A stretch of DNA of 64,000 nucleotides from Saccharothrix luteola (lineage in GTDB: Bacteria > Actinomycetota > Actinomycetes > Mycobacteriales > Pseudonocardiaceae): NCBI RefSeq assembly GCF_020859565.1, contig NZ_JAJHUO010000007.1, forward strand, positions 266,976 to 330,975. The letters are read 5' to 3'. A program made the position numbers and the translations under genes. Below the pieces are notes generated by a model. That model ran no database searches, was not told where the DNA came from, and saw only the letters and a program-made list of their open reading frames with translations. Positions 38,850 to 50,714 of this stretch are shown piece after piece. Position 1 is the stretch's first letter; the number at the start of each line of letters is the position of its first letter.

Positions 38850-39794
38850 GTGCGGGTGTCCCGGCGTTCGGTGCTGCGATCCGCCCTGGCGGCGGGCGTG
38901 CCGGCGTGGCTGTCGGCCTGCACGTCGAGCAGCCCGCCCGCGCTCGGCGAACTGGTGCTCGCGACCGGGCCGGACGGTGCGGTGTTCCGCGAGATCGGCG
39001 GCGCGCTGGCGGCGGCGCTGGCCGACGAGCTGCCCACGACCCGGGTGGTGGAGCGCCAGACCGGCGCGTCGGTGGAGAACGTGCGCCTGCTCCGCGAGGG
39101 CGAGGTCCACCTTGGACTGTCCTCTTTGGATCCGCTGGTGGCCGGTGCCCTGCTCAGCGCCGAAGACCCGGGCGGCATCAGTGCGGTGGGCCGGCTCTAC
39201 GACAGCTTCATGCAGATCGCCGTGCCCGCCGACTCGCCGCTGCGGACGTTGTCGGACCTGGCCGGGCGGACGGTCTCGTTCGGGCCGTCGGAGTCGGGCA
39301 CGGAGTTCACCGCGACCAGGCTGCTGTCGTTGCTGGGCATCGAGGTCGACGCGCGCCGGATGGCGCACGCCGACGCGGCCGAGGAGCTGACGACGGGTTC
39401 GCTCGACGCGTTCCTCGCGCTGACCGGCATTCCGACGCCGGCCATCGCCGACACGCTCGCGGGGTTCCCGCTGCGCCTGCTCGACCTGCCCGCCGAGGCG
39501 GAACGCCTGGCCGAGGCCTACCCGGGCCCGTACGTGCCGGCCACCATCCCGGCCACGACCTACGGCAACCTCGGCCCGTGCCGCACGTTCGCCGTGCCCA
39601 ACCTGCTGCTGGCGCGGACGTCGTTGGACGAGGACGTGGTCGAGGTGGTGACGCGGACGGTGTTCACGCAATCGGCCCGGATCGCCGCGGGCCACCCGGA
39701 GGCCAGCAGGATCAACGTGAGGACCGGCATCGCCACCGGCCAGGTGCCGCTGCACAAGGGCGCCGAACGCTGGTTCCGAGCGACCAAGCGCTGA
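38850..39794 (+). CDS. TAXI-family substrate-binding lipoprotein (orphan)
   Basis: A 314-residue extracellular binding protein of the TRAP-associated TAXI family. The N-terminus has tandem arginines and a lipobox LSAC with lipidated C24, so it is anchored outside the membrane. Family marks are LVLATGPDGAVFREIGGALAAAL, ASVENVRLLREGEVHLGLSSLD and LSDLAGRTVSFGPSESGTEFTA. TAXI proteins normally feed a TRAP-T membrane unit, but none is encoded nearby. A histidine kinase and its response regulator are encoded downstream on the other strand, so the protein may instead present a ligand to that sensor; this is inference. Confidence 0.88.
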   Translation: MRVSRRSVLRSALAAGVPAWLSACTSSSPPALGELVLATGPDGAVFREIGGALAAALADELPTTRVVERQTGASVENVRLLREGEVHLGLSSLDPLVAGALLSAEDPGGISAVGRLYDSFMQIAVPADSPLRTLSDLAGRTVSFGPSESGTEFTATRLLSLLGIEVDARRMAHADAAEELTTGSLDAFLALTGIPTPAIADTLAGFPLRLLDLPAEAERLAEAYPGPYVPATIPATTYGNLGPCRTFAVPNLLLARTSLDEDVVEVVTRTVFTQSARIAAGHPEASRINVRTGIATGQVPLHKGAERWFRATKR

Positions 39795-39939
39795 CCAGCC
39801 AAAACCTCCTCCCGCCGCCCATGGCCGGGGCTGCACCGGCGTCCCGATGATCACCCGATAGAGCGAACTGCCCGTCAATGGAGAAACTTTCGGCAGACCA
39901 TTGACGTTGCCGGGATAGAAGGAGGCGGCACCCACGGCG

Positions 39940-40449
39940 AGCGTCAGCGGACCAGGCAGGCGACCAGTCAGGCGGTCAGGCGAACGCCAGGCAGACGGTC
40001 AAGCAGCAGGCGGGCACTGGGCGCGCGGCGGGCAGGCACCAGGCGGTGCGAACAGGCACCACGCGGCCGGGCGGACAGGCACCGGGCGGGCGTGGTCGGG
40101 GCACCCCGCGGTCGGGCACCGGCCGGGCAGACACGCGGTCGGGCACCGGACTGACGCCGGACCGCGATCGGGCGGCACCGGGCAGCACCGGGCAGCCGGC
40201 TGGCTCCGCGAGGTATCGGCTGGGTCCGTGGGCACCGGGCTTGATCCGCGCCAGCAGCACGCGGCGGGCGCAGTCCGGCAGGCGGCAGGCTGGTCCGCGG
40301 GGGCATCGGGCTCAATCTGCGGGGATCGGGCTCGGTCCGCGAGACACCGGGCTCGATCCGCGCCAATCCGCACCCGATCAGCATCGGCAGCAGGCGGCGC
40401 GCCAGCCGCAGGCGGGTCAGGCGGCGGGGCAGGCGGCGGGGCAGGTCAC
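39940..40449. repeat. Low-complexity intergenic region of degenerate short repeats
   Basis: In the 719-bp gap 39795-40513, about 500 bp are made of variants of GGCACCGGGC, GGTCGGGCACCG, GGCAGGCGG and CGGGCTCGATCCGCG, all purine-biased G/C-rich words in the same orientation. No frame has a ribosome-binding site or a plausible protein; the open frames just read the repeats as Arg/Ala/Gly/Pro strings. The first 140 bp of the gap contain nothing I recognise. Confidence 0.65.
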
Positions 40450-40517
40450 CAGGCGGTTCGGGTCGGCAGGTGGGTCGGGTCGGCAGGCGGTTCGGGTCGG
40501 CAGATGGGTCAGGTCAG
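40450..40517. repeat. Four 17-bp tandem repeats ending inside a kinase gene
   Basis: CAGGCGGTTCGGGTCGG (40450-40466) is followed by CAGGTGGGTCGGGTCGG, an exact copy of the first unit at 40484-40500, and the diverged CAGATGGGTCAGGTCAG. The last unit overlaps the stop codon of the histidine-kinase gene (40514-40516), so the array may have grown from the gene's 3' end. Confidence 0.85.
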
Positions 40518-41881
40518 GTGGCGGCTCGCGCGCTGAGGTGGACGACGGCGTCCAGGCCGTGCGGTTCGACGGGGTGGAGGGCCAGTTCGCCGCCGGCCGA
40601 CTCGATCAGCTCGGCGCAGATGGCCAGTCCCAGCCCGGTGCCCGCGATGTTCTGATGGCGCGGTGCGCGCCAGAACCGGCTCAGTGCGTCGGCTCGCTCG
40701 TCGTCCGACAGGCCCGTGCCGTCGTCGGTCACGTGCAGTTCCACGCCGCCGTCCGCGGCCCTGCCCCAGACCTTCACCCGTGTGCCGCCGGAGAGGCGGA
40801 TCGCGTTGCCGACGAGTTCGTCCAGCACGCTGCCGAGGCCGCCGGGTGGTTCCAGCGCCCGCAGGCCGGGTGGGACGGACACCTCCAGGCGAATATCGCC
40901 CGCCAGGGCGCGCCAGCCGGGAACGTGCGTGGCCAGCAGGGTGTCCACGTCGACCGGTTCGGCGGCGGAGGTGCTGTCCAGCCGAGTGGCGGCCAGCAGG
41001 GTGTCCAGGACGCGGCCCATCTCCTCGGCCTCGTCCACCGCGATGCGTTGCGCCTCGCGGCCCGCGTCGTCGGTGACGTGCGGCTCCAGGTTGTCCACGG
41101 CCAGGCGGAGGCTGGCCAGCGGGTTGCGGAGTTGGTGGGAGGCGTCCGCCACGAACGCCCGTTGCCTGCGCAGGGCGCGGCCGACCACGTCGACCATCAC
41201 GTTGAAGCTCGCGGCGAGTCTGCGCAGCTCAGGAGGCCCGCCGAGCTCATCCGCACGGACGTCCAGCCGGCCGCCCGCGACGGCGGCGGTGGCCTCGTCC
41301 AGGGTGCGGACCGGGCGGAGGACCCAGCGCGACATCGGCCACGCGACCGCCACCACGCCCAGCATGGGCACCAGGCCGATCAGCGCCAGCACGCCCCACT
41401 GGCGGAGGATCGCCGCCCTGAGGCCGTCGGTCGGGGAGATCGTCACCACGGCGGCCACCACCTCGCTGTCCCGGCCCACCGGCTCGACCACGACGAGGTT
41501 CACGCGCTCCCACGGCCACACCGACTGGTCGGTTTCGCCGCGGTACCCGCCGAAGGCCGCGTTCAGGCCCACCTCGACGTGCGGGTCGTCCAAGGCGAAC
41601 GGGCGGCGTGACGATTCCAGCACGGTGCCGTCGGTGCCGACGAGGGCGGCTGAGATGCCGTAGAGCTGGTCGTAGCGGACCAGTTCCTCGCGCAGCGCGG
41701 TGAGCCGGTCCGACGCCAGGGCGCTCTCCGCCAGCGACGCGAACCGGCTCGCGTCACCCAGGCGGTCGAGGTAGGTCTCCTGGCTCTCCCGCTGCACGAC
41801 GGCGAACGCGAGCGGCACGCCGAGGGCCGCGACCAGGGCGACCAGCAGCGGCACGATGAGGACCAGCAGGCGGCGCAGCAC
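40514..41881 (-). CDS. Sensor histidine kinase (HAMP-HisKA-HATPase)
   Basis: A 455-residue membrane sensor. Helix 1 is at residues 2-28, followed by an extracytoplasmic domain of about 120 residues (ESQETYLDRLGDASRFASLA...); helix 2 is at about 165-187, then a HAMP segment. The phosphorylated His is in FVADASHQLRNPL; the ATP domain shows DELVGNAIRLSG (N box), VTDDGTGLS and GTGLGLAI. The start is a GTG with GGAGG eleven bases upstream. Its response-regulator gene is on the same strand but separated by a gene on the opposite strand. The stop lies in 17-bp tandem repeats. Confidence 0.93.
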   Translation of the reverse strand: MLRRLLVLIVPLLVALVAALGVPLAFAVVQRESQETYLDRLGDASRFASLAESALASDRLTALREELVRYDQLYGISAALVGTDGTVLESSRRPFALDDPHVEVGLNAAFGGYRGETDQSVWPWERVNLVVVEPVGRDSEVVAAVVTISPTDGLRAAILRQWGVLALIGLVPMLGVVAVAWPMSRWVLRPVRTLDEATAAVAGGRLDVRADELGGPPELRRLAASFNVMVDVVGRALRRQRAFVADASHQLRNPLASLRLAVDNLEPHVTDDAGREAQRIAVDEAEEMGRVLDTLLAATRLDSTSAAEPVDVDTLLATHVPGWRALAGDIRLEVSVPPGLRALEPPGGLGSVLDELVGNAIRLSGGTRVKVWGRAADGGVELHVTDDGTGLSDDERADALSRFWRAPRHQNIAGTGLGLAICAELIESAGGELALHPVEPHGLDAVVHLSARAAT

Positions 41882-41957
41882 GCGGAGGCAACCTCCCGTG
41901 GGTGACGTGCGTCATGTCGGCTGCGGGCTGTTCCGGCCCGACGAAGGGGGAATGAGC

Positions 41958-42491
41958 ATGTTACGCAAGGTTGCGTTGGTACTCGCGGCGATGACGGCCA
42001 TCGCGGTGGTCGCGCCGGTGACCGCGTCCGCGGCGCCCACCGCCTGCACGCCGGTCGACTGGGGATCGGGGCCGAAGGCCGCGTCCCAGACCACGACCGG
42101 GCTGCTGGCGAACATCCGCGCCGGTCAGCAGGAGTGCTACGACCGGTTGGTGTTCGACTTCACCGGCGGCGAGAACGACGGCTACACGGTGCAGTACGTG
42201 CCCGAGGTGACCCACGAGGGGTCGGGCAAGCCGGTGCCGTTGCGCGGCGCGGGCAAGCTGCAGATCACGGTGAACTCGCCGTCCTACGACCAGGACGGCA
42301 ACCCGACCTACACGTACCCGAACGGGTCGGAGCTGGTGAACGTCACGGGCTACCAGACGTTCCGGCAGGTCGCCTGGGCCGGGTCGTTCGAGGGGCAGAC
42401 GACGGTGGGCCTGGGTGTGCGCGCGGTGCTGCCGTTCCGGGTGTTCACGCTCCCCGGCCGGGTCGTGGTGGACGTCGCCCACGTCTGGTGA
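41958..42491 (+). CDS. Secreted AMIN-like domain protein
   Basis: A 177-residue secreted protein. Residues 1-25 are a signal peptide (LRKVALVLAAMTAIAVVAPVTASA). The mature part is an AMIN-like beta domain of actinobacteria: ECYDRLVFDFTGGENDGYTVQYV, then the strands GKLQITVNSP and FRVFTLPGRVVVDVAHVW at the end. AMIN-type domains bind cell-wall or periplasmic partners. The ATG at 41958 is seven bases from AAGGGGG; an ATG at 41952 is two codons earlier. It is encoded opposite to, and between, the kinase and regulator genes; its stop codon directly abuts the regulator's (TGATCA). Confidence 0.85.
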   Translation: MLRKVALVLAAMTAIAVVAPVTASAAPTACTPVDWGSGPKAASQTTTGLLANIRAGQQECYDRLVFDFTGGENDGYTVQYVPEVTHEGSGKPVPLRGAGKLQITVNSPSYDQDGNPTYTYPNGSELVNVTGYQTFRQVAWAGSFEGQTTVGLGVRAVLPFRVFTLPGRVVVDVAHVW

Positions 42492-43166
42492 TCAACGATC
42501 GGTGGTGTGGGCTGCCACCCGGTAGCCCACACCGCGGATCGTCTCGATGCGCAACGCGTCGCCGAGCTTGCCGCGCAGGGCGGCGATGTGGGTGTCCAGG
42601 GTGCGTGACGGCGCCTCCCAGTGCGCCTGCCAGACCTGGTCCACGATCAGGTCGCGGCTGACGACGGTGCCCGCGCGGCCGACCAGCAGGGCGAGCAGGT
42701 CGAACTCCTTGCGGGTCAGCGGCACCGGTTCGCCGTTGATCCTGGCCTCGCGACCGGCCGGGTCCAGGGTGAGCGGGCCCAGCGTGATCTCGTGCTCACG
42801 TGCGGCGGCACGGGCCGCGCGGGTGCGGCGGAGCACGGCTTCGATGCGGGCCAGCAGCTCGGCAGTGCCGAACGGCTTCACCACGTAGTCGTCCGCGCCC
42901 AGCCGCAGGCCGAGCACCCGTTCCCGCTCCTCGCCGCGCGCGGTCACGGTGATGATCGCGGTGCCGGTGCGGTGGCGGAGTTCGCGCAGCACGTCGAGGC
43001 CGTCTCCGTCGGGCAGGCCCAGGTCGAGCAGCACGACGTCCGCCGGCGGCGCGGTGAGCGCCGCGGCGGCCGTGCCCACCCGGTGCACTTCGTAGCCCGC
43101 GTGCCGCAGCGCCGTGAGCAGTCCGCGCGCCACCCGGTCGTCATCTTCGACGACGAGGATGCGCAC
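42492..43166 (-). CDS. OmpR/PhoB-family response regulator
   Basis: A 224-residue two-component regulator. The receiver domain (RILVVEDDDRVARGLLTAL; phospho-acceptor Asp in DVVLLDLGLPDGDG; K in YVVKPFG) spans 1-115. The winged-helix domain (PLTRKEFDLLALLVGRAGTVVSRDLIVDQVW; RTLDTHIAALRGKLG; IETIRGVGYRV) spans 125-224. It lies 6 bp downstream of lgt, so it may be cotranscribed with it. The histidine kinase 0.6 kb downstream is the expected partner. Confidence 0.95.
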   Translation of the reverse strand: MRILVVEDDDRVARGLLTALRHAGYEVHRVGTAAAALTAPPADVVLLDLGLPDGDGLDVLRELRHRTGTAIITVTARGEERERVLGLRLGADDYVVKPFGTAELLARIEAVLRRTRAARAAAREHEITLGPLTLDPAGREARINGEPVPLTRKEFDLLALLVGRAGTVVSRDLIVDQVWQAHWEAPSRTLDTHIAALRGKLGDALRIETIRGVGYRVAAHTTDR

Positions 43167-43172
43167 GGCGGC

Positions 43173-44207
43173 CTACTGCTCCGGCTTGTCGCCGGTGTCC
43201 GCGGGCTTGTCGGGCGCGGCCTTGGTGTCGGGGACGGTCGTCTCCTCGTCGTCCGCCGCCGGCTTGTCCTCGTCCGTGCTCGCGTAGCCGGACTCGGTCG
43301 GTTCGGCGGCGGCGGGCTCCTCGCGCACGATGACCTCGCGGTCGCCCTTCTTCCCGGCGAGCACGAAGTAGACGACCGCACCGAGGAACACCACGACCGA
43401 CGTGATGACGTTGATCCGCAGCCCGAACACCTGCGTGGCGTAGTCGGTACGCATCTGCTCGATCCAGAACCGGCCGGCCGTGTAGCCCGCGACGTACAGC
43501 GCGAACACCCGGCCGTGGCCGAGCCGGAACTTCCGGTCCGCCCACACGATGATCAGGACGACACCGAGGCTCCACAGCATCTCGTAGAGGAACGTCGGGT
43601 GCACGATCTCGATCGGCGTGTGGTCCACCGCCACGCCGCCGAGGTCGTCCTCGAAGCCGGTCTCCGGGTCCTCCCGCTCGTAGATCTCCAGACCCCACGG
43701 CAGCGTGGTGGGACCGCCGTAGAGCTCCTGGTTGAAGTAGTTGCCGAGGCGGCCGACGGCCTGCGCGGCGAGGATGCCGGGCGCGAGCGCGTCCGCCATC
43801 GCGGGCAGCGGGATGCCCTTGCGGCGGCACCCGATCCACGCGCCGACGCCACCGAGCGCGATGGCGCCCCAGATGCCGAGGCCGCCGTTCCAGATGGCCA
43901 GGGCTTCGAGCGGGTTGCGACCCTCCCCGAAGTACTTGTCGTAGTCCGTCGCCACGTGGTACAGCCGCCCGCCGATCAGGCCGAACGGCACCGCGAACAC
44001 GGCGATGTCGGTGACCTCGCCCTTCAGGCCGCCGCGGGCCACCCAGCGGCGCTCACCCCACCAGATGGCCAGGATGATGCCGAGGATGATGCACAGCGCG
44101 TAGGCGCGGATCGGGATCGGTCCCAGGTGCCACACGCCCTGGTCGGGGCTGGGGATCGTCGCGAGGTAAGTCGTCACCACGGCCACCACCGTAGTGGGTG
44201 CGGCCAT
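43173..44207 (-). CDS. lgt: Prolipoprotein diacylglyceryl transferase
   Basis: Attaches diacylglycerol from phosphatidylglycerol to the lipobox Cys of prolipoproteins, the first step of lipoprotein maturation. It is 344 residues with seven membrane helices; the N-terminal [31 protein letters not shown], and the core signature [16 protein letters not shown] (with conserved Arg and Asn) are present. The region equivalent to the E. coli HGG motif reads NGGLGIWG, as is usual in actinobacteria. The C-terminal 75 residues are an acidic, Pro/Thr-rich tail. A downstream-trpA position is typical of the phylum; here a Uma2 gene intervenes. Confidence 0.95.
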   Translation of the reverse strand: MAAPTTVVAVVTTYLATIPSPDQGVWHLGPIPIRAYALCIILGIILAIWWGERRWVARGGLKGEVTDIAVFAVPFGLIGGRLYHVATDYDKYFGEGRNPLEALAIWNGGLGIWGAIALGGVGAWIGCRRKGIPLPAMADALAPGILAAQAVGRLGNYFNQELYGGPTTLPWGLEIYEREDPETGFEDDLGGVAVDHTPIEIVHPTFLYEMLWSLGVVLIIVWADRKFRLGHGRVFALYVAGYTAGRFWIEQMRTDYATQVFGLRINVITSVVVFLGAVVYFVLAGKKGDREVIVREEPAAAEPTESGYASTDEDKPAADDEETTVPDTKAAPDKPADTGDKPEQ

Positions 44208-44212
44208 CTGCC

Positions 44213-44788
44213 CTACGGCGACAGCGCGATTGTTACCGGGAAGGGTCGTTCGAGCTTCAAGAACCCGCCTTCGCTGCGGGCGGTCTCCACGTACTTGCCT
44301 TCTTCCAACTCGAGCACCGTCGCCACGGGCTCACCCTCCGCGGGGTCGATGAGCAGGTAGAACGGCACTCCGCCCGCCGCGTACAGGTCTCGCTTGAGCG
44401 TCAGATCCTGCTGTCGCGTGCTCGGCAAGAGCACTTCACCGGCCAGGATCAGGTCCTCGACGGGCAGCACCAAGCCGGTGCGTCCGCGAACGACGACGCC
44501 GAAGTCGGGGATGAGCATCCGGCTGGGCGACAGGCCGAGGTTGAAGCCGGGCAGCACCTTGTAGTCAGGTGGGCAAGCAGTCCTCAAGCCGAAGTACACG
44601 TCGCCGACGAGGCTCTGGTGCGGGAGGTTTCCGAGACGGCTCACGATCAGCGCCCCGTCCACCAGCTCGACCCGCTGCGACAGGTCCTCGGGTAGTGCGA
44701 GGACTTCGTCGAGGGTCCAGGGTCCCTCGTGGCGGAACCAGGGAGCGGGATGACCGACGTCGTGTTCGTAGTCCGCCTGCAGAGCCAT
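44213..44788 (-). CDS. Uma2-family (DUF820) PD-(D/E)xK-type protein
   Basis: A 191-residue Uma2 protein: [27 protein letters not shown], then [46 protein letters not shown]. It shares the fold-core E...D...E/K layout with the Uma2 protein at 24.6 kb, but the two sequences differ widely, and the usual ExVSP motif is GEVLLPSTR here. It ends 5 bp before lgt on the same strand and separates lgt from trpA, so it looks like an insertion into a conserved gene order. No function is known. Confidence 0.88.
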   Translation of the reverse strand: MALQADYEHDVGHPAPWFRHEGPWTLDEVLALPEDLSQRVELVDGALIVSRLGNLPHQSLVGDVYFGLRTACPPDYKVLPGFNLGLSPSRMLIPDFGVVVRGRTGLVLPVEDLILAGEVLLPSTRQQDLTLKRDLYAAGGVPFYLLIDPAEGEPVATVLELEEGKYVETARSEGGFLKLERPFPVTIALSP

Positions 44789-44938
44789 GCGCTATCACCT
44801 CCGGGGGCAGCCCGACGCACCGCAGTGCCGCACGCCGGGTCGTGGATGAGCTTGATCACGAGCCCAGGATGCCGACGCGCACCGACAATTCCGACGCCCG
44901 GAAGCCGCCGGACGGACTAGTTCACTCGAACGTGCGTG

Positions 44939-45720
44939 CTACACGGCCGCTGCCGCTTGGCGCACCCCACCGGCCAACTCCTCGGTCAACGCCGCCACGG
45001 TGTCGTCCTGCACGGCCGACACGAACGCCGAGCCCACGATCACACCGTCCGCGAACGCCGCCAGCTCCGCCGCCTGAGCGCCGCTCCGCACGCCCAGACC
45101 GACGCCGATCGGCATGTCCGTGTGCTCACGCACCCGCTTGACCAGCGCCGGGGCCGCCGACGACACCACGTCGCGCGCGCCCGTCACACCCATCACCGAC
45201 GTCGCGTACAAGAACCCCCGCGACGACCGGGCCGTCAACGAGATCCGCTCCTCCGTCGACGACGGCGCGACCAGGAAGATCCGGTCCAGGTCGTGCGCGT
45301 CCGTCGCCGAGATCCACTCGGCACCCTCGTCCGGCACGAGGTCGGGCGTGATGACACCCAGCCCACCGGCCGCCGCCAGGTCGCGCGCGAACCGGTCCAC
45401 CCCGTAGGCCAGCACCGGGTTCCAGTACGTCATCACGACCGCGCGCCCACCCGCCGCCGCCACCGACTCGACCACGCCGAACAGGTCGCGCACCCGGAAC
45501 CCGCCCCGCAACGCCTGCTCGGCCGCGCACTGGATGGTGACGCCGTCCATCACCGGGTCGGAGAACGGCAGGCCGACCTCCACCAGGTCGCACCCGGACG
45601 ACACCATCGTCCGCAGCACGTCCTTCGAGCCCTCGAGCGTGGGGTACCCGGCGGGCAGGTACCCGATCAGGGCCGCCCGCGACTCCGCCCGACAAGCCGA
45701 GAAAACCGGATCAAGCCTGC

Positions 45721-45724
<4 letters not shown>
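44939..45724 (-). CDS. trpA: Tryptophan synthase alpha subunit
   Basis: Cleaves indole-3-glycerol phosphate to indole and glyceraldehyde-3-phosphate; indole passes to TrpB. It has 261 residues. The catalytic Glu lies in [17 protein letters not shown] and the catalytic Asp in the ITPDLVPDE stretch; the phosphate-binding [11 protein letters not shown] and [12 protein letters not shown] are intact. The GTG start overlaps the trpB stop by 4 bp (GTGA), so translation is coupled. It is the last gene of the trp cluster. Confidence 0.96.
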
Positions 45725-46944
<1,220 letters not shown>

Positions 46945-46965
46945 GCGCTCTCCTCCTACGGGGTC

Positions 46966-47775
46966 TTACCGGCTCGGCCGGGGACACGCCGGGTGGGACC
47001 CGGCCGTCACCAGCTTGTTCACCGCGACCTTGGGGTCGCCGCTCGTCACCAGGCTCTCGCCGACCAGCACCGCGTCGGCGCCCGCGCCCGCGTACGCCAT
47101 CAGATCACCCGGTCCGGTGACACCGGACTCGGCGATCTTGATGGTGTCGAAGGGCAGGCCGGGCGCGATCCGCCCGAAGACGTCCTTGTCCACTTCCAGG
47201 GTGTGCAGGTTGCGCGCGTTCACGCCGATGACGCTCGCACCCGCCTCCAGCGCGCGGTCGGCCTCTTCGGCCGTGTGCACCTCGACCAGGGCCGTCATGC
47301 CGAGCGACTCCACCCGGTCGAGCAGCGACACCAGCGCGTTCTGCTCCAACGCCGCCACGATCAGCAGCACCAGGTCGGCGCCGTGCAGGCGCGCCTCGTG
47401 CACCTGGTACGGGCTGACGATGAAGTCCTTGCGCAACAGGGGGACGCCCACCGCCGCGCGCACCGCGTCGAAGTCCTCCAACGACCCGCCGAACCGGCGC
47501 CCCTCGGTCAGCACGCTGATCGCCCGCGCGCCGCCGAGCTCGTACTGCGCGGCGAGCTCCGCGGGCTCCGGGATGTCGGCCAGCTGCCCCTTGGACGGGC
47601 TGCGCCGCTTGACCTCGGCGATCACGCCGACGCCCGGTCCGCGCAGGATCGACATCACGTCCTGCGGCGGCGGCACCTTCGTCGCCTTCTCCCTGAGCAC
47701 GTCGAAGGGCAGTGCCGCCTCGCGCTCGGCGAGGTCCTCGCGGACGCCTTCGATGATCGACTCGAGCACGGTCAT
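46966..47775 (-). CDS. trpC: Indole-3-glycerol phosphate synthase
   Basis: Closes the indole ring from carboxyphenylamino-deoxyribulose phosphate. It has 269 residues and is a stand-alone TrpC, not fused to TrpF. The catalytic Lys/Glu set is in [13 protein letters not shown] and [27 protein letters not shown] and [12 protein letters not shown] complete the barrel. GAGGTG precedes the ATG. A 19-codon ORF upstream overlaps its start codon (ATGA). The missing TrpF step is presumably done by PriA, encoded about 6 kb away. Confidence 0.96.
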   Translation of the reverse strand: MTVLESIIEGVREDLAEREAALPFDVLREKATKVPPPQDVMSILRGPGVGVIAEVKRRSPSKGQLADIPEPAELAAQYELGGARAISVLTEGRRFGGSLEDFDAVRAAVGVPLLRKDFIVSPYQVHEARLHGADLVLLIVAALEQNALVSLLDRVESLGMTALVEVHTAEEADRALEAGASVIGVNARNLHTLEVDKDVFGRIAPGLPFDTIKIAESGVTGPGDLMAYAGAGADAVLVGESLVTSGDPKVAVNKLVTAGSHPACPRPSR

Positions 47776-47831
47776 CCGCGCACCTCGCTCGACTCCGTCA
47801 GACCTTCCGGTTCAGTCGCAAGCTCCCGCAC
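47772..47831 (-). CDS. Candidate 19-codon ORF coupled to trpC
   Basis: A GTG six bases after AAGGGGAG opens a frame of 19 codons ([19 protein letters not shown]) whose TGA overlaps the trpC ATG. It has no Trp codon, so it is not a classical trp leader peptide. It may simply hand ribosomes to trpC, or be chance. A TAGCAT hexamer (minus strand, 47858-47863) could be a -10 box for an internal trpC promoter. Confidence 0.25.
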   Translation of the reverse strand: MRELATEPEGLTESSEVRG

Positions 47832-47985
47832 GTCATGCTCCCCTTCCCGCCACGAGGATGCTAACCCCGCAGCGAACCCCGTCGGGCCACCGGGGTAGGC
47901 CCGTTCGCCCAGTTGACCAGGGCCCTTGCGAGCCGACGTGCGCAAACGTGCGGAGCCGGCGCGTCAGCCGGCCGTCAGCACGGGG

Positions 47986-48457
47986 TCAGTCCCGCTCCGT
48001 GGGATCGTCGCCGCGCTCCAGCGCGTTCCACAGCTCCCGCTCGGGGTCGGCGGTCCGCTTGGCCGCGCCGGGCGTCTGGTAGCCGCCGCCCAAGCGCGGC
48101 ATGGCCGATCCGCGCACGACGAGCAGCACGCCCGCCGCGACCGCGAGCGCCGCACCGAGCAGCACGAGGCCGCGGCCGGTCACGGGCCCGTCGGCGTCCA
48201 CTCCCTGGAACGCCGCCGCCACGCCCGCCAGCAGCACCACGACGCCGAGCACCCGCCGCACCCAGCCGCTCAACGCCACCACGGCGGCGATCGCGGCCAG
48301 GCACAGCAACGCCAACGGGGTCAGCGCGGGCACGACGTCGCCGCCGCTTCGGTCCGCCGAAGCGCCCCAGGCCATGGCGGACGCACCCCACAACGCCACC
48401 GCGGCGAGCAGCAGCAGCGCCACCACGATCCACAGTGGACGCCTAGCCGCCGACTTC

Positions 48458-48465
<8 letters not shown>
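47986..48465 (-). CDS. Trp-operon-associated membrane protein (TIGR02234 type)
   Basis: A 159-residue protein with about four membrane helices ([68 protein letters not shown]) and a charged cytoplasmic C-terminal tail ([19 protein letters not shown]). It matches the actinobacterial family found between trpE and trpC. The function is unknown; a role in tryptophan or precursor transport is only suggested by position. It overlaps the trpE 3' end by 8 bp, so expression is coupled. Confidence 0.9.
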
Positions 48466-50008
<1,543 letters not shown>

Positions 50009-50021
50009 TGTGCAGGTTGCA

Positions 50022-50066
50022 CCTATACGGATGTACGGCCGGGCCCTATTTCAACGCACGTTGAAA
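50022..50066. promoter_or_regulatory. trpE -10 box and TetR-type operator
   Basis: TATAGG (minus strand, 50022-50027) lies 13 nt before the trpE ATG. TTTCAACG-CA-CGTTGAAA (50049-50066) is an 18-bp perfect dyad apart from its two central bases. It holds TTGAAA 21 nt upstream of the -10 on the minus strand and lies 29 bp before the tetR start. It is the obvious operator for that TetR protein and could also govern trpE. Confidence 0.6.
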
Positions 50067-50095
50067 AAAGGTGCGTCTTACCGCATGATGATGGC

Positions 50096-50710
50096 GTGGA
50101 CACCGGCACGAACCAAACCGAACCCAAGCGCCGCGGCCGACGCGCGGGCGGCGAGGACACCAAGGCCGCGCTGCTGGCCGCCGCCCGCGCGATCTTCGTC
50201 GAACGCGGCTACGAGGGCGCCACCGTGCGGTCCATCGCGGCGCGGGCCGGTGTGGACGCGGCCATGGTCAACCACTGGTTCGGCGGCAAGGAGGCCCTGT
50301 TCGCCAAGGCCGTGCTCCAGGTGCCGGTCGACGTCAACGCGCTGGTCGAGCGCATCCTCGACGGTCCGGACGAGGGGATCGGCGAGCGGATGGTGCGCAA
50401 CTTCATCGGCATCTGGGACCCCATCGGCGGCGGCCAGTTCGCCGCGCTGGTGCGCAGCGTGACGGCGCACGACCAGGTCGCCGAAGTGCTGCGGGGCTTC
50501 TTCGTGGGCACCCTGCTCAAGCGGATCGTCGGGCACCTGGACGTGCCGGACGGGGAGCTGCGCGCCACCCTCGTGGCCAGCCAGATCTTCGGCATGGGCA
50601 TGGTGCGGTACGTGGTGAAGTTCGAGCCGTTCGCCTCGGCTGACGTGGAGACGATGGTCAAGGCCATCGCGCCCAACCTCCAGCGCTACCTGACCGGCGA
50701 CATCGACTGA
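50096..50710 (+). CDS. TetR-family transcriptional regulator
   Basis: A 204-residue repressor-type protein. The HTH is at about residues 20-65 (DTKAALLAAARAIFVERGYEGATVRSIAARAG; AAMVNHWFGGKEALF). The C-terminal domain is all-helical (IGERMVRNFIGIWDPIGGGQFAALVRSV). The start is a GTG without a Shine-Dalgarno. It is divergent from trpE across an 87-bp region holding an 18-bp dyad, and convergent with hisI. No ligand is evident, and no exporter is adjacent. Confidence 0.9.
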   Translation: MDTGTNQTEPKRRGRRAGGEDTKAALLAAARAIFVERGYEGATVRSIAARAGVDAAMVNHWFGGKEALFAKAVLQVPVDVNALVERILDGPDEGIGERMVRNFIGIWDPIGGGQFAALVRSVTAHDQVAEVLRGFFVGTLLKRIVGHLDVPDGELRATLVASQIFGMGMVRYVVKFEPFASADVETMVKAIAPNLQRYLTGDID

Positions 50711-50714
50711 GCCG

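Noticed and set aside
39968..40384. Open frames in the low-complexity region
   Set aside because: They translate the repeats into Arg/Ala/Pro/Cys strings in several frames, with no ribosome-binding site or recognisable domain.
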